From assembly GCA_008360955.1 (NCBI GenBank), contig LUCM01005974.1, positions 1 to 64,000 on the forward strand: a stretch of DNA of 64,000 nt, given 5' to 3'. Of the stretch, positions 1-12,924 are shown piece after piece; position 1 is the stretch's first letter; the number at the start of each line of letters is the position of its first letter. The notes below the pieces were generated by a model that saw only the letters and a list, made by a program, of their open reading frames with translations, made no database searches and was not told where the DNA came from. A program made the position numbers and the translations under genes. Source of the stretch: Fasciolopsis buskii (taxonomy: Eukaryota; Platyhelminthes; Trematoda; Plagiorchiida; Fasciolidae).

Positions 1-858
1 TCATTCAAGACACACTAGTAACCCATTTCTCCATTCTCGATCAAATTTATCATGGACGAGTTGATGGAAGATGCTTTAGGAAGTCTCCAGAATGTCGGCG
101 TCGAACTGGAACATGACGAGAAGCCGTGTGATCAAAAATTAAGGCAGTATGACCTTTGTCTGCCTGTTCGAATCCACGGATCATGCATGACGTGCATTAG
201 ACAGAGTGGTGACGTCCGTAGCTCGGGTTGATATGGGCTTCGTATCTTCAAAATAGTGAAAGTTTAGTGTGCAGGATGGGCGGACACCAGTGCCGAAGGC
301 GATATTGGATGGGGAGGGACTAACGATTGTAGACCGTCTCACTTATCGTGGTAGCTACGTGTCGGAAAATGGTAGTTCGGCAGTAGAGGTAAACACGCGT
401 CTATCCAAGGCTCGAGCGGCTTGCGCTGGACTGAAGCACTTGTGGTGTCGACCCGATATTTCGCTGAAGTTTCATAGTTCGTGCTGTAACTGTGCCACAG
501 TGGCACTCAGTTCTGTTGTACGGTTGCTGAGAACATGGAGTATGCGTGTGGGCGAATGTTCGCGGTGGAGGTTCTCGATCCGACCGTGTATATGTAGTAT
601 CTCTAGGATTGGACGGAGTGTCGGGTGAGTAATGTGGAAGTCAAAAATTAGTTTTAGTGGCCAATTCTAAGAATCCTATTCAGGTTGAGAACGTTTAGTA
701 GACTGTGTTGGTTCGGGTTCATAGTCTTTGCGTGTAGCGAACACTCGTCTACCGTGCCATACTCTGTTTTGCGTTCCTTCTACGGAGTGGGAGAAGCCAC
801 ATGGAGGTCATCAGATGACGTGGAAAGATGGAATGATAAGATGCACAGTGAACTTAGG
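1..858 (+). pseudogene. Decayed non-LTR retrotransposon (LINE), 3' part of reverse transcriptase and C-terminal domain
   Basis: The + strand translates in pieces to the C-terminal half of a flatworm LINE polyprotein. Near 30-110 there is an SPF..F..DEL.E.AL-type stretch that follows RT motif 4. At 269-450 the frame reads ILDGEGLTIVDRLTYRGSY, then SKARAACAGLKHLW, matching the usual 'leVVdkFTYLGS ... KAR.AF..LrHLW' block. A shifted frame at 685-857 carries traces of the 'LRWLGHVLRM..P...' block and the following GW..-W..MK segment. The YADD active-site region is not recoverable, and frames change at least twice. This is a dead copy cut by the window's left edge. A SINE follows directly at 860. 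Family assignment (RTE/CR1-like) is inferred from memory of family patterns. Confidence 0.75.
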
Positions 859-859
859 C

Positions 860-1037
860 TGGCAGTGGCAAACGGAATAAGGGTCGCGGCGTATTTCAAC
901 GTGAAGCGTCGCGGGTTCGCATATCCGTTCCACGCGCGGTCAATTTCTCCATTTGGCAGCCCTCTGTTGGCCGCGTCCCAATTTCTGACAAATGATGTGC
1001 ATTGTTATTTCATTAGTAAAGGAAGCAAAAGATAAAA
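860..1037 (+). repeat. SINE-1 copy A (tRNA-derived, diverged)
   Basis: This stretch aligns end to end by eye with the better copy at 25231-25406. The shared parts are a tRNA-like head with a B-box-like GGGTTCGCAT, a middle 'TTTGGCAGCCCTCTGTTGGCCGCG', and a tail 'GATGTGCATTGTTATTTCAT' ending in GGAAGCAAAAGATAAAA. The head is eroded. It sits at the broken end of the LINE remnant. It does not code; a reading frame over it is accidental. Confidence 0.8.
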
Positions 1038-4000
1038 ATGAAGGAGCAACGCGGATGTCCTGCATGTTTGTCAACTAGCTGGCTAATGGCATTGAACGAC
1101 GTGACAGTAAGCCGTGAATAGTGGCGATCATGTTGTCATTTTCTACCAAATCACAATGTTTAAAAAGTGCATTTGTACAGCTAGACAGTGTTCCATGTGT
1201 TGATTGCATTTTGTTTAGTTCTGCTCTTTTTTCCCCTTTAGATATTCACTCATTTTGTAGAATAGTGTAACTCTGGGGAAAAGCAATGGTTAGTGAGGCT
1301 TGCCTTGTCTGTTTACGCTGAGGCGGAAGGATGAAGCGATGATGAAATGACCACACTCTACAAACTGTTTCATTAAATCTGTAACCAATTGTACTTAAGA
1401 CTGCGGAGAGTACAGTTCCGTTTTGTGTTGATTGTTGGGACGTTCTTCCGTTTTTCTGAATAAGAGTCTTTCGGTTCAAAGTTCGTTTCCATCTTTGCTA
1501 CTACTTCTCGATTACCTTTATCCAGGAGTGTCACAGCATTATCGGTTGGCCAATACATAATGGAGTTCCTGTTTGATGTCTTAGGATGGTCTGCGTGAAA
1601 TCGAGAATTACACAGAACGCTCTGAGTCCTGGTGTTTTGCGAAGAAAAGCCATGATCACAAAATCAAATGCATTCATTTTTTTCTCATTGGTAAATGTGC
1701 CTACTCTTTGGGTAAATATTTTACTTTACATTTTGTCCATTGAAATGACGTATGAGGAGTCTATTATTTCGAAGCGGTATGTCTGAGCGTGACGTGTAAG
1801 TCTAAATTAGTCTCACTTTGAGTCATCCAAATGAATAATAACACGAGTAAGAAACAACCAGTTTCGACCATTATACTTATAAAGGTTAAAATGTCTGACA
1901 CCGAGGCACATGCCCACTCAGCCGTGATCACTGACACATACAATGATGTTAGTGATTGAAGTTCATCGGGCGGAGATTACTGCGCTTTGGAAACTGACAT
2001 TATCAGCCACCTATCAAGATAAAACAACGAGACGCGAAAGATGCATTCACACTTTTAACTTTGGCTATTATTGGGTCCCTGGAAAAGGCAGTTTTGCAAA
2101 CGAGGAGAAAAATGCTCTGAGACACTTGATTAATTCATAGAATTCTGAAGGATCAGGTATCCAGTATGGCCAGAAAGAACAACAAAATTAGAAGAAACAA
2201 TTCGAACAGACTAGAAAAATATCTGATACTTTTACCAAATTAATAGTCCGGTCATTTTGCATTTTTTTCATTCCAAACTGCGGTTCCCAGTTTGCAGGGA
2301 TTCAGGTTGATGATTTTGTTTGTGACTTCTTGCCATGCATTTGGAATTCGCGGCAATCTTGAGTAAGATAGTAAACACAAACTTTGGTTTTTTGGATAAT
2401 GGACGTTGACTTTGCGGTGGCGTAAAACGATAATGTATCCCGTTAATTCTTCACGTGTATATACGGAAGCGTGGTTTCAGCTTAGAAAAATGTAGTTTTT
2501 ACTTGTTTAATTTTGTCGAGTTTTGGGATATTGCTGAGAAAACAGTGTTTTTCTCATTAAATCAAACTTTCCAACTAATTTATAGGCGATGTTGACGAAA
2601 ATGAGTAAACCTTAAAAAACCGTACCGGTATATTTCGAGGGTTTTAGCGCCTACGCAGTTGGCTGTATTGACGAATTCACCAATCTATGATTCGAAGAGT
2701 TTCTCGGTGCTAGATATTAAATAACTTCAAAAAGTTGTGCAACGAAAAAGAAATTAAACTTTGTTAGAACATGATTGAAATTTAACCGAGTTACATTTTG
2801 GAGCTCACTTAAAATAATATAAAGAACATTCCTTAATTACCTGATGTACTGTGGCGTTCGCATCGAATAATTCCCTATGATTTAGAATCTCCACGTATAG
2901 CATCTATCTTCAAACAGAAACGGGCGACAATTACAGATTGGTGACAAAGATGGCCGTAATTACAAGGTTGTATTTCCTTGCGTCTACTTTGCACTTCTTC
3001 GCCCGGTCCACGAGACTTAAACGCGGATGGGATTGCAACACGATAGGTAGGCAAGCCTGAATGGTTCCAAGTAGCCGAGTTTGTAGCTTTTTTATTTTTA
3101 TAGTGGTGACTGTCGATTGCTTAAGAGCACAAAGCCGATCCGGATTGTTAGCATAGACGATCGCTTCGGTAATGGTTTGCATTAGCCAGAAAAGTGGTCA
3201 GTTTTCAGTAAGATATTCGGCCAGTGTCATATTTCGCTTGAGGAATTGAAAAAATTTTTCCGAGAATAAAAAAAAAGTCATTGAGATCATATGGGATTCG
3301 GTCGGCCAGGGAAGGAGGTTTGGCAACACTGATGATTTAGCGTGAAATCACTCTCACCATCCTTCTAGATTTGTTTCAAAGATACTGACTCAGGGACAAA
3401 ACTCTTTTTTCTTTTTTATTTTTGATTTTTTTTTTTTTTTTCTCTTTCATTGTCAACATTTGGAAAGCATACGTTTGCTCTCATTATAAGGTTTGATTGC
3501 ATTGATAATTAATTCAAACTGAACTGCGGATGCGTAAATATGCTTATGTTGAACAAATCTTTGCAAGCGAGAAATCAATATACACGCCAGATGACACACC
3601 CGGATAGTTTCGAAGTAATCCCAAACTACTTCGGTAGTATTCTGAAATAGTAGGTGAAAAGCCATACATAATACATCTGATATCGATAACCAGTCACTAA
3701 CGGTACTGCTGGTGGCATACACATCCGGAAACTCTTTACACTCAAACTGTCAACGCTCTCTTTAGCACCGCTGCTTGCGATATTTTCTTTTGCTGCTATT
3801 TAGTGTGGTGAGATGGAAATCAAGGCCAGATCATATTCACTGACGGTTGTATAAAATGAACTATACTAAGAGTATTCATTGGGACCCTCTGATCTACTTA
3901 GACATCATGCCTCTGGGATGGAGGGAGGAAAGCGAATCAGTTTTTTGAGGAAAATTTTTAATATAGCTTGCGTTCACTTATGTCGAGGCTAACGGGAAGT

Positions 4001-4259
4001 CTAAATTTATCGTACTCCTTCAAACTTCATTACAATGCAGTATTAATTTTCTGAATCGGGAATGCGACAGGTTGCATTTTTAAGACTAAATAAAAAATCC
4101 AGACCGGACATTTTTTTTAAAATCACTTCAAAGCAAATTTTTTTTCCAAGAAAAAGTACTGCATTAAAGATTTAAGTTATTTATATCCAAAGGAAGCAAT
4201 ACTGGGGAATAATTTATGATATTTTTGATTTTGACGTATTCGAGTATTTTTTGCTTTTC
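1038..4259. other. No gene recognised upstream of the EF-hand gene
   Basis: Only short unconvincing open frames (under 90 codons) occur on either strand. A T-rich run lies at about 3410-3440. The stretch immediately before 4260 becomes pyrimidine-rich. Promoter and any non-coding first exon of the EF-hand gene should lie here, but I cannot place them. Confidence 0.5.
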
Positions 4260-4292
4260 AGTTAGACGAAACAAAGTTAATTGTGATTGAAA
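4249..4292 (+). promoter_or_regulatory. Splice acceptor and 5' leader of the EF-hand gene
   Basis: A pyrimidine-rich tract runs into TTTTGCTTTTCAG, with the AG at 4260-4261, only 31 bases before the ATG at 4293. The leader GTTAGACGAAACAAAG... lies between. So close an acceptor means either an upstream non-coding exon or a trans-spliced leader site; flukes are known to use spliced-leader addition on part of their mRNAs. The sequence cannot tell the two apart. Confidence 0.55.
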
Positions 4293-6387
4293 ATGACTGC
4301 AGACGACCAACAGTTGAGAGCCAATACGGAAAAAGAAATTCTGGAAGCATTTGCGCTGTACGATAAGAACGGAGACGGTTTAATAACGGCCGAAGATGTA
4401 TTTCAAATGTTTAATTCACTCGGCCTGGGGTTTACAAAAGAAGATCTGGAAGTAAGTTGGTTGGTCGTCCAGCCTGCATCGTGAGATTTCTGTCAGACTG
4501 GGATCAGCAGACTGGCTCGAGATGGGAAAAAATTCCTCACTCCGGCAGAATTTGTGTCATTGATAGGACAAACAATATCTGGTTCGGAAATCGCATTCAT
4601 TTTGAAAGAAATGTTTGAGTAAGTAAGACTTGAGTGTAAAACAGCTTCACTTTTTTTTCCTTGATTAAATAATGCCGTATTCAAAAACGTAGTACGCGTA
4701 AGTTTGGCAGCACTTTACTTGCATACGTAGCAGTAAGAGGAATATTCCTGCAGCTAGACCAATGCGACAGGTCTTACGAGATTAAGATAACGGTTAAATG
4801 TAGAAGAGTATCATGGCAGAACAGTGAAAGGTTTTAGACTAAAATACGTCGATTCAATTGTTTGATCGAGGTCATAGACCAAGTACTCATGCTAACGTGA
4901 CGTTAATTGGTCCGTCAAGATATTGATATACCCGAACTAGGTTCACTTGCATAATGGGATTAACTTTCTTTGCAGAACAGGTAGATTTAAAAGCTACCGA
5001 GCAAATACTGACTTCCGTTATGTTTTTCACCTAGTATTTAACGCAAGTTTATAACAAACTAAAAAATCATCAATCAAAACGTGTTCCACTTGGGCCTTGC
5101 GAAACTTTTATCATAAAGTTGATCATTAATTCTTGAAGAGATCACAAATTTGTAGGAGGTCCAAGTAGTTTATACGCCCATCGCACAGATGATTGATGCG
5201 TACTTTCGACAATCCATGTTTCTCAGATTGTTAATGGTTGAAATTCGAGTTGAAATTTTTAAATCCTAACATGGGAAATCCTCAGGAAAATCCTAACGGG
5301 GAGATGTTTCCGAGTGCACCGATTTAGAGTATGGGATTCGAGCAACAGTTAGTCGCTGACCGGATAGTCGACGACACAACGGCGGGCAGAAACCAACACC
5401 ATCTGTATGTTTTTCCTGTGTTTACTTTTTGCTTGTTTGCTTTTTAATTTTTGACTGATTTTGCTATCAACTGACGAGTAAAGAGAGGTGGTAACCAAAA
5501 AGCTCGTACATCACAATCGAGCTAAGATGGTCAACAGAATCTCAGTTTTTAGTTTTTTTGGTTGCAACATAATACCCAAAAGCAAAAAACATCTCAAAAT
5601 TTCAAAAGGTATCATAATGCTGCCCACCATCTGTGCGTCTGAAGTCCTCCGGGAACGACATTTCATCCTCTAGTAAGTACAACTGATTTATTCCCGCAAG
5701 AACTGTAAAGTTATTAGGCTTCTATTAAGTTACTATGAAATGAAAATCTCGCATTCAACTTAGTATCGTTTTGTGTTTTGTAGCTCAAGTTGGGAGTTTT
5801 CAAAGTTTTTCTTCGAACGCTGAACTCATGTTTAGATCGCAAACGCTTTACTGGTTTATTTCGTGGTAAAATTTAGTTAACAAGGAATTGAACAATTCAT
5901 AAACATGACAAAGCAGTCCGTATTTTTTGGCAAATATAAGCTTCCGTCAGAAGTAAGACATAAGCAACAGAACATAATAATTCTACCCAATCCACCACTC
6001 GTGTCAAATGTGAAATTCATTTACTATTACTTGATTTGTATTACATTCATCTGCATCACGCCTATGATACCATTTTCTTCTTTTTTAAAGGTTATTTAAT
6101 TTTCCGTAAAATTGATTTGATGGAAAAACATTACGTTGTGTTCATACTGGATTGCTTAATTATTCCCTTTTCTTCCGTGTATTTATTCCACATTAAGATC
6201 GTTAGATCTTTCAGGTGATGGATACCTCGACAACAAGGAATTGGCATCACGATTGTCGGCAACCGTCGAGTCAACGACGGAACAAGAAGCAGCACAACTC
6301 ATCGAACTGATGGATAGGGATGGGGATTCGCGAGTGAATTGCCAGGAATTTTCACACATTCTGACTAGTGGGTTCCATAACGATTAA
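4293..6387 (+). CDS. Calmodulin-like four-EF-hand calcium-binding protein, three exons
   Basis: Exons are 4293-4451, 4497-4618 and 6198-6387 (159+122+190 = 471 bases, 156 residues plus TAA). Introns follow GT-AG: 4452-4496 (45 bases, phase 0) and 4619-6197 (1579 bases, phase 2). The junction codon GA|A gives Glu94 and joins EMFE to SLDLSGDG, as in calmodulins. EF loop 1 is residues 24-35 (DKNGDGLITAED, Asp at position 12 where Glu is usual). Loop 2 is 60-71 (ARDGKKFLTPAE, ligands at positions 1 and 5 lost, probably unable to bind calcium). Loop 3 is 97-108 (DLSGDGYLDNKE, canonical). Loop 4 is 133-144 (DRDGDSRVNCQE, Ser instead of Gly at position 6). There is no signal peptide or membrane segment, so it is probably a cytosolic calcium sensor. 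It is slightly longer than calmodulin (148-149). The start is the first ATG after the leader acceptor. Members of this class include calmodulin-like and troponin C-like proteins; targets are unknown. Confidence 0.88.
4619..6197 (+). other. Intron 2 of the EF-hand gene
   Basis: The donor is GTAAGTAAG at 4619. The acceptor CATTAAG at 6191-6197 is preceded by a pyrimidine-rich tract (about 6160-6190). Two later AGs (GTTAG at 6206, TTTCAG at 6214) would break the reading frame or remove the first residues of EF loop 3, so 6197 is preferred. No identifiable repeat or nested gene is seen inside. Confidence 0.75.
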
Positions 6388-6732
6388 AAAAGGCCAAATT
6401 GGCGATTCTGTGTCTATTTCACAAGATTCTTTGTGAAAAATTTATACTATAGATGATTAATCCAGTTTTCAAAAAGTTACCAAAGAAAAAACAAGCAAAA
6501 AGAACGTTCCGGAAATTTTTTGTTGCGTATGTCTTTAGGAAAGCAGAACGGCCTGTTTAGTATCTTGGATTCAGGAATTGTGTTATTTGCAATATATATA
6601 TATATATCTGATATGATCTTTCGATATGCTTTTTAGCAACAAGCTGGTTTTTCGCAACCAGAGTTTGTTTCAATCCTGTTCCCAAATGCTGCAGTTAGAT
6701 TTTGCTCCATCCCTTATTGCTTGTTAAATAAA
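6388..6732 (+). terminator. 3' UTR and candidate polyadenylation signal of the EF-hand gene
   Basis: After TAA at 6385-6387 the AT-rich trailer holds a short (AT)n run at 6592-6607. The hexamer AATAAA is at 6727-6732, the first good signal downstream. The cleavage site is not determined. Confidence 0.5.
6592..6607. repeat. (AT)n microsatellite
   Basis: A 16-base AT dinucleotide run in the trailer of the EF-hand gene. Similar runs are at 16166-16181 and 21948-21961. Confidence 0.9.
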
Positions 6733-9000
6733 CCGGTCATTTCACTACTGTTCTGCTTAATCGCTACAAGTGTATTTGGATTCGATCGCACTCCAGTCCT
6801 TCACGTTTTGTATTGATTTCTGCCCAGTCGTAGGATGACAAACGGAGAGGTGACCAAAATAGCCAATTTTGGATCCGGATTATTGGTTCCCCAAATGTCA
6901 TTATTTTGTCCAGTTGATCACTACTTACTTTCCGAATACTTCATACCAGTTGATTTTGAGCAACATTTTGCTAACGGCCACCAGGACAAAGTTGCAACCG
7001 TTGTTTTCACTATTTATTACGCTAAGCCCACCGCTGGCAACCAAAATATTTGATCTGACTACCCAGGAAGAATGCATAGCTACAGACAATATGCCAACAG
7101 ATTCAAAAATTGGTTTTTGAAATCGCAAAATGGGAAAACAGGACGGAATCTAATTATTGTTAATTCTTATTTCATGAAATTACATGGACCGCCCTCCCGT
7201 GAAAGAACCTGACGAGCAAGTTACACGTAAACTCTTTGATCCAAAGCAATAGAAACCATGACTGACTGGGAATATGGTACTAATACCAGTCAATGTAAAG
7301 TTTGAAGCTGTGCATACGTCGAGTCATGAAGTCCATGGACTGAAGCAATCTTCAACATACTTACAAATGTAAATGCATTCAGTAGAAAGAGAGCACTTGA
7401 TTGTGCAAAAGTCCACCGTCAACTCAAGATACCTCAAATAGTACAGTCCACTACAATGAATGAACATAATTGAAATAACCGGCTGAAGTTGCATCTTACT
7501 GGACTCAACACAAAGCTACCAAAAGGGGAAACAGTCAAATACAAAAATTTGACACAAACAGGTGGAGGACATTGGCAGTTATGAGTATGCTTGGACATGA
7601 TGATAATACTCTCGAGGAACCCAGTGGACAACAATAATAGGGTCTCAGTTAAGTCAAGCCGCGGTCCATGTGCACAATGCGATTGGTACCTCGGTATAGG
7701 AATGAAGGGTGAAAACATCATCAAATAATGGTGAACGGGGTCACATGATATATTCTTGCATGTGGGCGTCTGTGTTGCAGAGAACATAATCGGTATGACA
7801 TGAACCGTGGAGACACTAAAACGGTTATACAATAAGGGTGAAAGAGATTATGCTCATGTATACTCAAGGGTATTTAATTTCAAACAAATGACTCGACTAA
7901 CATGTGAATTAAGATATCTAACGTGGAGATGATATCAGCCCCTGTTAGATTCGGCCCAGGCAAGTAGTAGATTATGAAACGAAGAAAAGAGCACGAGTGA
8001 TTGTGTGGAGCAGAATCAATATATATCACTTCTAACTTTGCGCTAATGAAGTCGAATTGCCATAATTGCCTCCTTAGGGATGAAATGATTCACCATGCAT
8101 TACCTCTGTCCGACTAATCAGCGAAAATTATGAGTGGTCCATGTAGCATTCACATCAATTACTAGGACCTACTCGTTCTTAGTTTCCCACAGCTCTCCGT
8201 CGAGAGAGCAACCGTTAAGATGAATCACTTCCACATCACAGTACGTCTGCCTCTCACATTGACGAATTCAATCCTTTAACAAAGTACGCATCTCCCGTCA
8301 GTCTGCAGTAGGTAGCTCATGGTCGTGCCAGAATCAAAATTAGAAAAAGCCACGATTCCTTATGGTGATCCGTGGTTAATTTTTTGAGAGATCTAACTTC
8401 GAGAACATTTCGAATATAGTCTTAGGTATTTAGTTTTCGTATACTTTGTCTTTGATATATACCTGAGGAGGTGGAGAAACACCGACGATGCGCCTTCTGT
8501 TCAAAATCAGACATTGGCAAACTCGTTGAGATCACATGTTCTGTGAAACAGTTAATGGTTTTCGGCAGTGAGAACTTCGTCAACTCAAGCTTTTGATTAT
8601 TTTTCCCTTGCGCTGCGCTTCTACCTGGACTGATCGAAAGGTGATCTGGATATTGTCGCATATAACTCAAATTTGTCTTCGTTGCTTTCATTCAGAATTT
8701 ACGGGGACTGAATCGAAATAAAGTCTTATTTGCTCTGTGCAACTTACACTGGAATTCTAACTTCATCCAGAATTTTCATAGCATCTTCATCAGGATAGGA
8801 GACCAAACTGAAAACTGCCTAGGATGGACAGATAAAACACGATTTTTCAATGCTTTTCAGCTTTCACTCAGAGGTTTACTCTAGTTGCAGGCTGTTACTC
8901 ATGTGACTGGATAAATTTTTACGGCGCCTATGACCTTCTTCTATGGAGTATCAGCCAATTGTGCCAGGATTAGTTCTGTTATTTGATTTATAACTCAACC
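6733..9000. other. No gene recognised
   Basis: The longest open frame (7434-7832, minus, 132 codons) is low-complexity-like and matches no family I know. No other structure is identified. Confidence 0.45.
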
Positions 9001-9185
9001 TTTGTAAGGTGAAGGTCAAAGCGGTGTGACCGTGACATTTGAACTCGGAAGTGGCGGATTCGAATTTCCCACCGACAGTCAACCTCAGTACTATGCATCC
9101 CTCTGTTGACCGTGGTCCCTTTCCTTAAATTGATGTATACCACTATTTCGTTATTTTATTAAATAAAAGGTAAAACAGATAAAAA
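9001..9185 (+). repeat. SINE-1 copy B (diverged)
   Basis: It shares the family order: a tRNA-like head with GGATTCGAATTTCCC, the middle 'CCCTCTGTTGACCGTGGTCCC', the tail 'GATGTATACCACTATTTCGTTATTTTATTAA', then an A-rich end (AAAAGGTAAAACAGATAAAAA). The head is poorly kept and probably old. Confidence 0.75.
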
Positions 9186-12100
9186 GACGGCAACATTATT
9201 AGTTGAGTTAGATTCTGATTTATTAGCGTCATTCCTAGTATTGCAGGTGCTGCTTTCATTAATGTCTTTTGGCCAATCTGGTCCTCCGGCTCACTGAAGA
9301 CACTTGTGCGAGCCTATAAGCACGTGCGCCAAATGAGGCCATTTTCCACATCTGCCTCGTGTTGATGTGTGCCTTCATAGAGACATTCCTACTCATCGAT
9401 TTTAGCCGTCAACATGCCACCGTTTTGCAACAAATTTGGGATATCTAATAGGTTTTTGGGACGCATCTGCCCTTTCTGTATTCACGTCATCCCAATGCTG
9501 ATGGCATAGCAACTAATAGCTGTAGTCTATAGATTTAAATTAGTACAATTCAGGACAGTGAAAGGATTTTCGGTGCATCCTTGTTGGTCGGGTGAACAAT
9601 TCACAGCCCGTATTCATTTTTCCCTTATCTTGTATTGTACTTAAGGAAACTTTTGACTACTGATTAAACATCCAGTAAACAATCTATTTGAAACAACTGA
9701 AAGTAAGAAAGTGCAACACCTAACAAAATGAAATGAATCGGACGCAGTTGCATACAACTTAGATGTTCAATTGACTCATCCCAAGCCGCGTCAGGGAACT
9801 ACAGTGGAACAGATAAACCACAACCTACGGAAGCTTTCATCATTGATCTGCCGCGGCTACTGCCCCCGGTAGCGTATAATGCAAGTCGACGTTCATTAAT
9901 ATATCAGTTGGACTTATAATTTTACAAAACACCTGGCCCCCAGTGACGGATCCAGAAATTCACGATGCATAACCCACTACTTAGTGAAACTCAGTCAAGC
10001 CAGTTTGCCAAAATTAGATGAAAGCTCCATGATAGATGTTCCGCATATGATCCATAGAATTCCTTCTTATCAGAATCTGAAGCCTCAATGGACAAAGCAT
10101 CCCCAGTTTTAGATTAGAGAAGAGTTGAACCATTTTACAGATGGGACAAATCTATTGCGTAAATCGTGATGTCAAAGTAGCACCGACATGACAATACACG
10201 GAAATCAAGTTGTGACAGAAGTAACCGAGCAGTGTGGGCGATTCGAAATCAAAACAAACAGTCGAAAGTGGAGCAAAATCGGAACTGCGCTATCTCGAGT
10301 CCAGTAAAACAAACGCAAACAAACAGCATGAAACGGAAGTTGTGTGTTGGAGAAAATTGTAAGGGAAAGTATGTCCGAGAATAATCTCTTTTTTCCAAAG
10401 GATGGATGTCACCGGATTCTGAAAATGATTGGGCAGTGTCCAGTTTACTCTGGATGGTATAAATCTAAATAATGCATGAACTGTCACTAGATAACAGCAA
10501 TTTCATTCACTATTCTCTCGCTTATCAACATTTTGACACACTCCGGTTAACGGGGGAATAATGGTTCTGCGACGGGTTTCAAGTAACTCCAGCACAGCCG
10601 AGTTATCCTTATTTTCTTCTAATGTTATTCAGATGGGTATATTTAGATCACGGGAGTCCGAATCAACATAAAACTTCGCAAGCTCATTACATGAAACTTT
10701 ATTTGCCTCCGAAAATCTAGGTATTAACGAGATTTTGAGTGGGCTTGACTTCATTTTAGTTGAAGTCTGTAGAAGAATGGCGATAAAACATTGCTTTTAA
10801 CTGTAGCTGCGTGAGCGATTGAAATATCTGGGCCGAGGAATGAATGGAATAAAGTTCGAATTCACTAACATAAACCTTTCACATACACATCTTAACATCT
10901 CAGAGTGCCCGAAACAGTAATCAGATCGGTATCTCATGGAATATGACGCAGCAGATTCGATCGTCGACAGCTGAGTTTAGTACCAGTGGATTTTCACCAG
11001 TAGTTCAGTGAAAAAGGTAACTGCAACTATAAATACTAAGCTTATACCGGCAGAGGAATTTATAACAAGTTTAGATGGCTGAAAAGAAAGTAGTATTAAA
11101 AAACCATAAGTGAAAGACCATTTATTACTTTGCCATACTCTGATCTTTGGATATAAAGGTAAGTGCATATAATGCCCTATCTATGAGTCTGCATGATATG
11201 TCTTACTGAGTTTGTATGTAGCACGAAACTACCTGTTTAGTTTAAGGTGGAACTCGGAGCTTTCTTCGGTTTTCAAAGTGGTGGTCGCACCTGAGCAACA
11301 ATTAATATTTTTTCCAGAACAGTGTTATTTTTAGTCTCGTATTCAAAATTAACAGTATAAATCCACTTCTGTTTCCCAACGATGTTCGACACTCTAGACG
11401 GTACAATATGCGTGCCGGAATGAAAAATCAATGCCACAATGTTTTATCTTCATACGCATTTCTGTGTGAATCTGTCTTCACCTCAGTCCTACAACTACCG
11501 AAGGGCTTATCCGGAATTCGCGGTTGAAGTAAGCTGGATGAAGCAGCTAGGGTTGAATAATTTAGATAGGGAACGTCAGTTGTACTTTTGGTTACCCCGT
11601 ACATAGGGTTATCGCAGTTTCTCGGCAATATTCCTTAAAGCAAAACACTATGATACTATAAAAAGCAGAGACTTTTACTTTGAAAATATAGATGTTAAAT
11701 ATCTATTCGATTACGATCTCCACAAAAGGCTACTTTAAAAAAATTCTCATTGTTGCCTCCAGTTTGCTATGGATAAACATATGCGATTTACTAACACATG
11801 TAAGAACAAACAGGAAATGCTAGTAACTGGGCATGCAGGCACAATGTGCATGAGTACAAGAAAAATCCCGTGGGACAAAATTCTACGGCAATCCCCGTTT
11901 CAGCATGTTCAATCACAATGCGATTGCTCCCGATTTCTTGCCTCTGCTCCAACTGGCAGTGCTGAATGACCCTCCTCCTGAAAGGTCAGTGGCATGACGA
12001 GGCATGACGAATTAGTCTCCTGGTTCGTATTGCTTGGGGTCGATCTGAGAACGTATCCCAGTATAAAAAATGGGTGTAAGATTAACTGATTCTTGTAGAC

Positions 12101-12920
12101 AAGCCTCCATTCAGTCACTCCGTGTTGCCTTGAAAAAGGTGCTTGTTAGAACTAGGGGATTTAGTTGAGAATCCTAATTGCTGCCATGTTTAGCGTTTGA
12201 ATTGCTTGTCAAAATATGTTCAGCACTTCAGTGAACTGTACAAATAAAATGAAATCAATTTTTCTTTGAACGCCGTACGTGATAATAGGAACTGTTTGAC
12301 TCAATATATGAGCAGTGATGAACCGGTCACTACTCCGAGTTTCCATGCTGAGTTAATACTGCACTGCACTGAGGGTCAAAATCTACCGTTGAGATTGCGG
12401 TATGGAAGCCACGAAGCATCGCGCTCCCCATCAATTCCAACGTTTTTTTTATAAAAATCGTGATGATTGCCGTCCTACTGATGGAAGGACTCTACAAGTT
12501 CCCGTGAAAAATTACTGCTCGACAGACTCATTTAAAGGTAGCATTGGCAGAAGTTAAGAAAATAAGTTGGAAGCTCCGCTTAAGATTAAATGATTTCAAC
12601 GTTTATTTACACGAAAACCGGTTGACCAACAGCTGAGTTAACATAGATTTTTGCTACTCCCGGAACATGTATACAAAATCCCAATTCTGTAATTATTCTT
12701 TTCTTTGTTTCACTCTTCGTATATCGAGTGACCCAGTTGCGAGTGCTCATGGTCATGGTCATATCGGCCTCGTTATCGCCTTGTGTGCAAGAGCCTGTTA
12801 CGCTGTGTTAAACTTGATGCCAGTTAACAGTGATTAGTATGCTGTTTGGTTGGAGGATTCTGTACTTGATATGTGTTAGTAGTGATATTATATATTTTCA
12901 TGAATTCACTCCCCATGTGA
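9186..12920. other. No gene recognised
   Basis: Open frames are all under 70 codons and none has a recognisable domain. A small tandem GGCATGACGA(G/A) pair occurs near 11991-12011. Confidence 0.45.
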
Positions 12921-12924
12921 TTTT

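Noticed and set aside
7434..7832. 132-codon open frame on the minus strand
   Set aside because: Composition is irregular with many Cys/Pro/Ser, no family resemblance, and no flanking exon signals.
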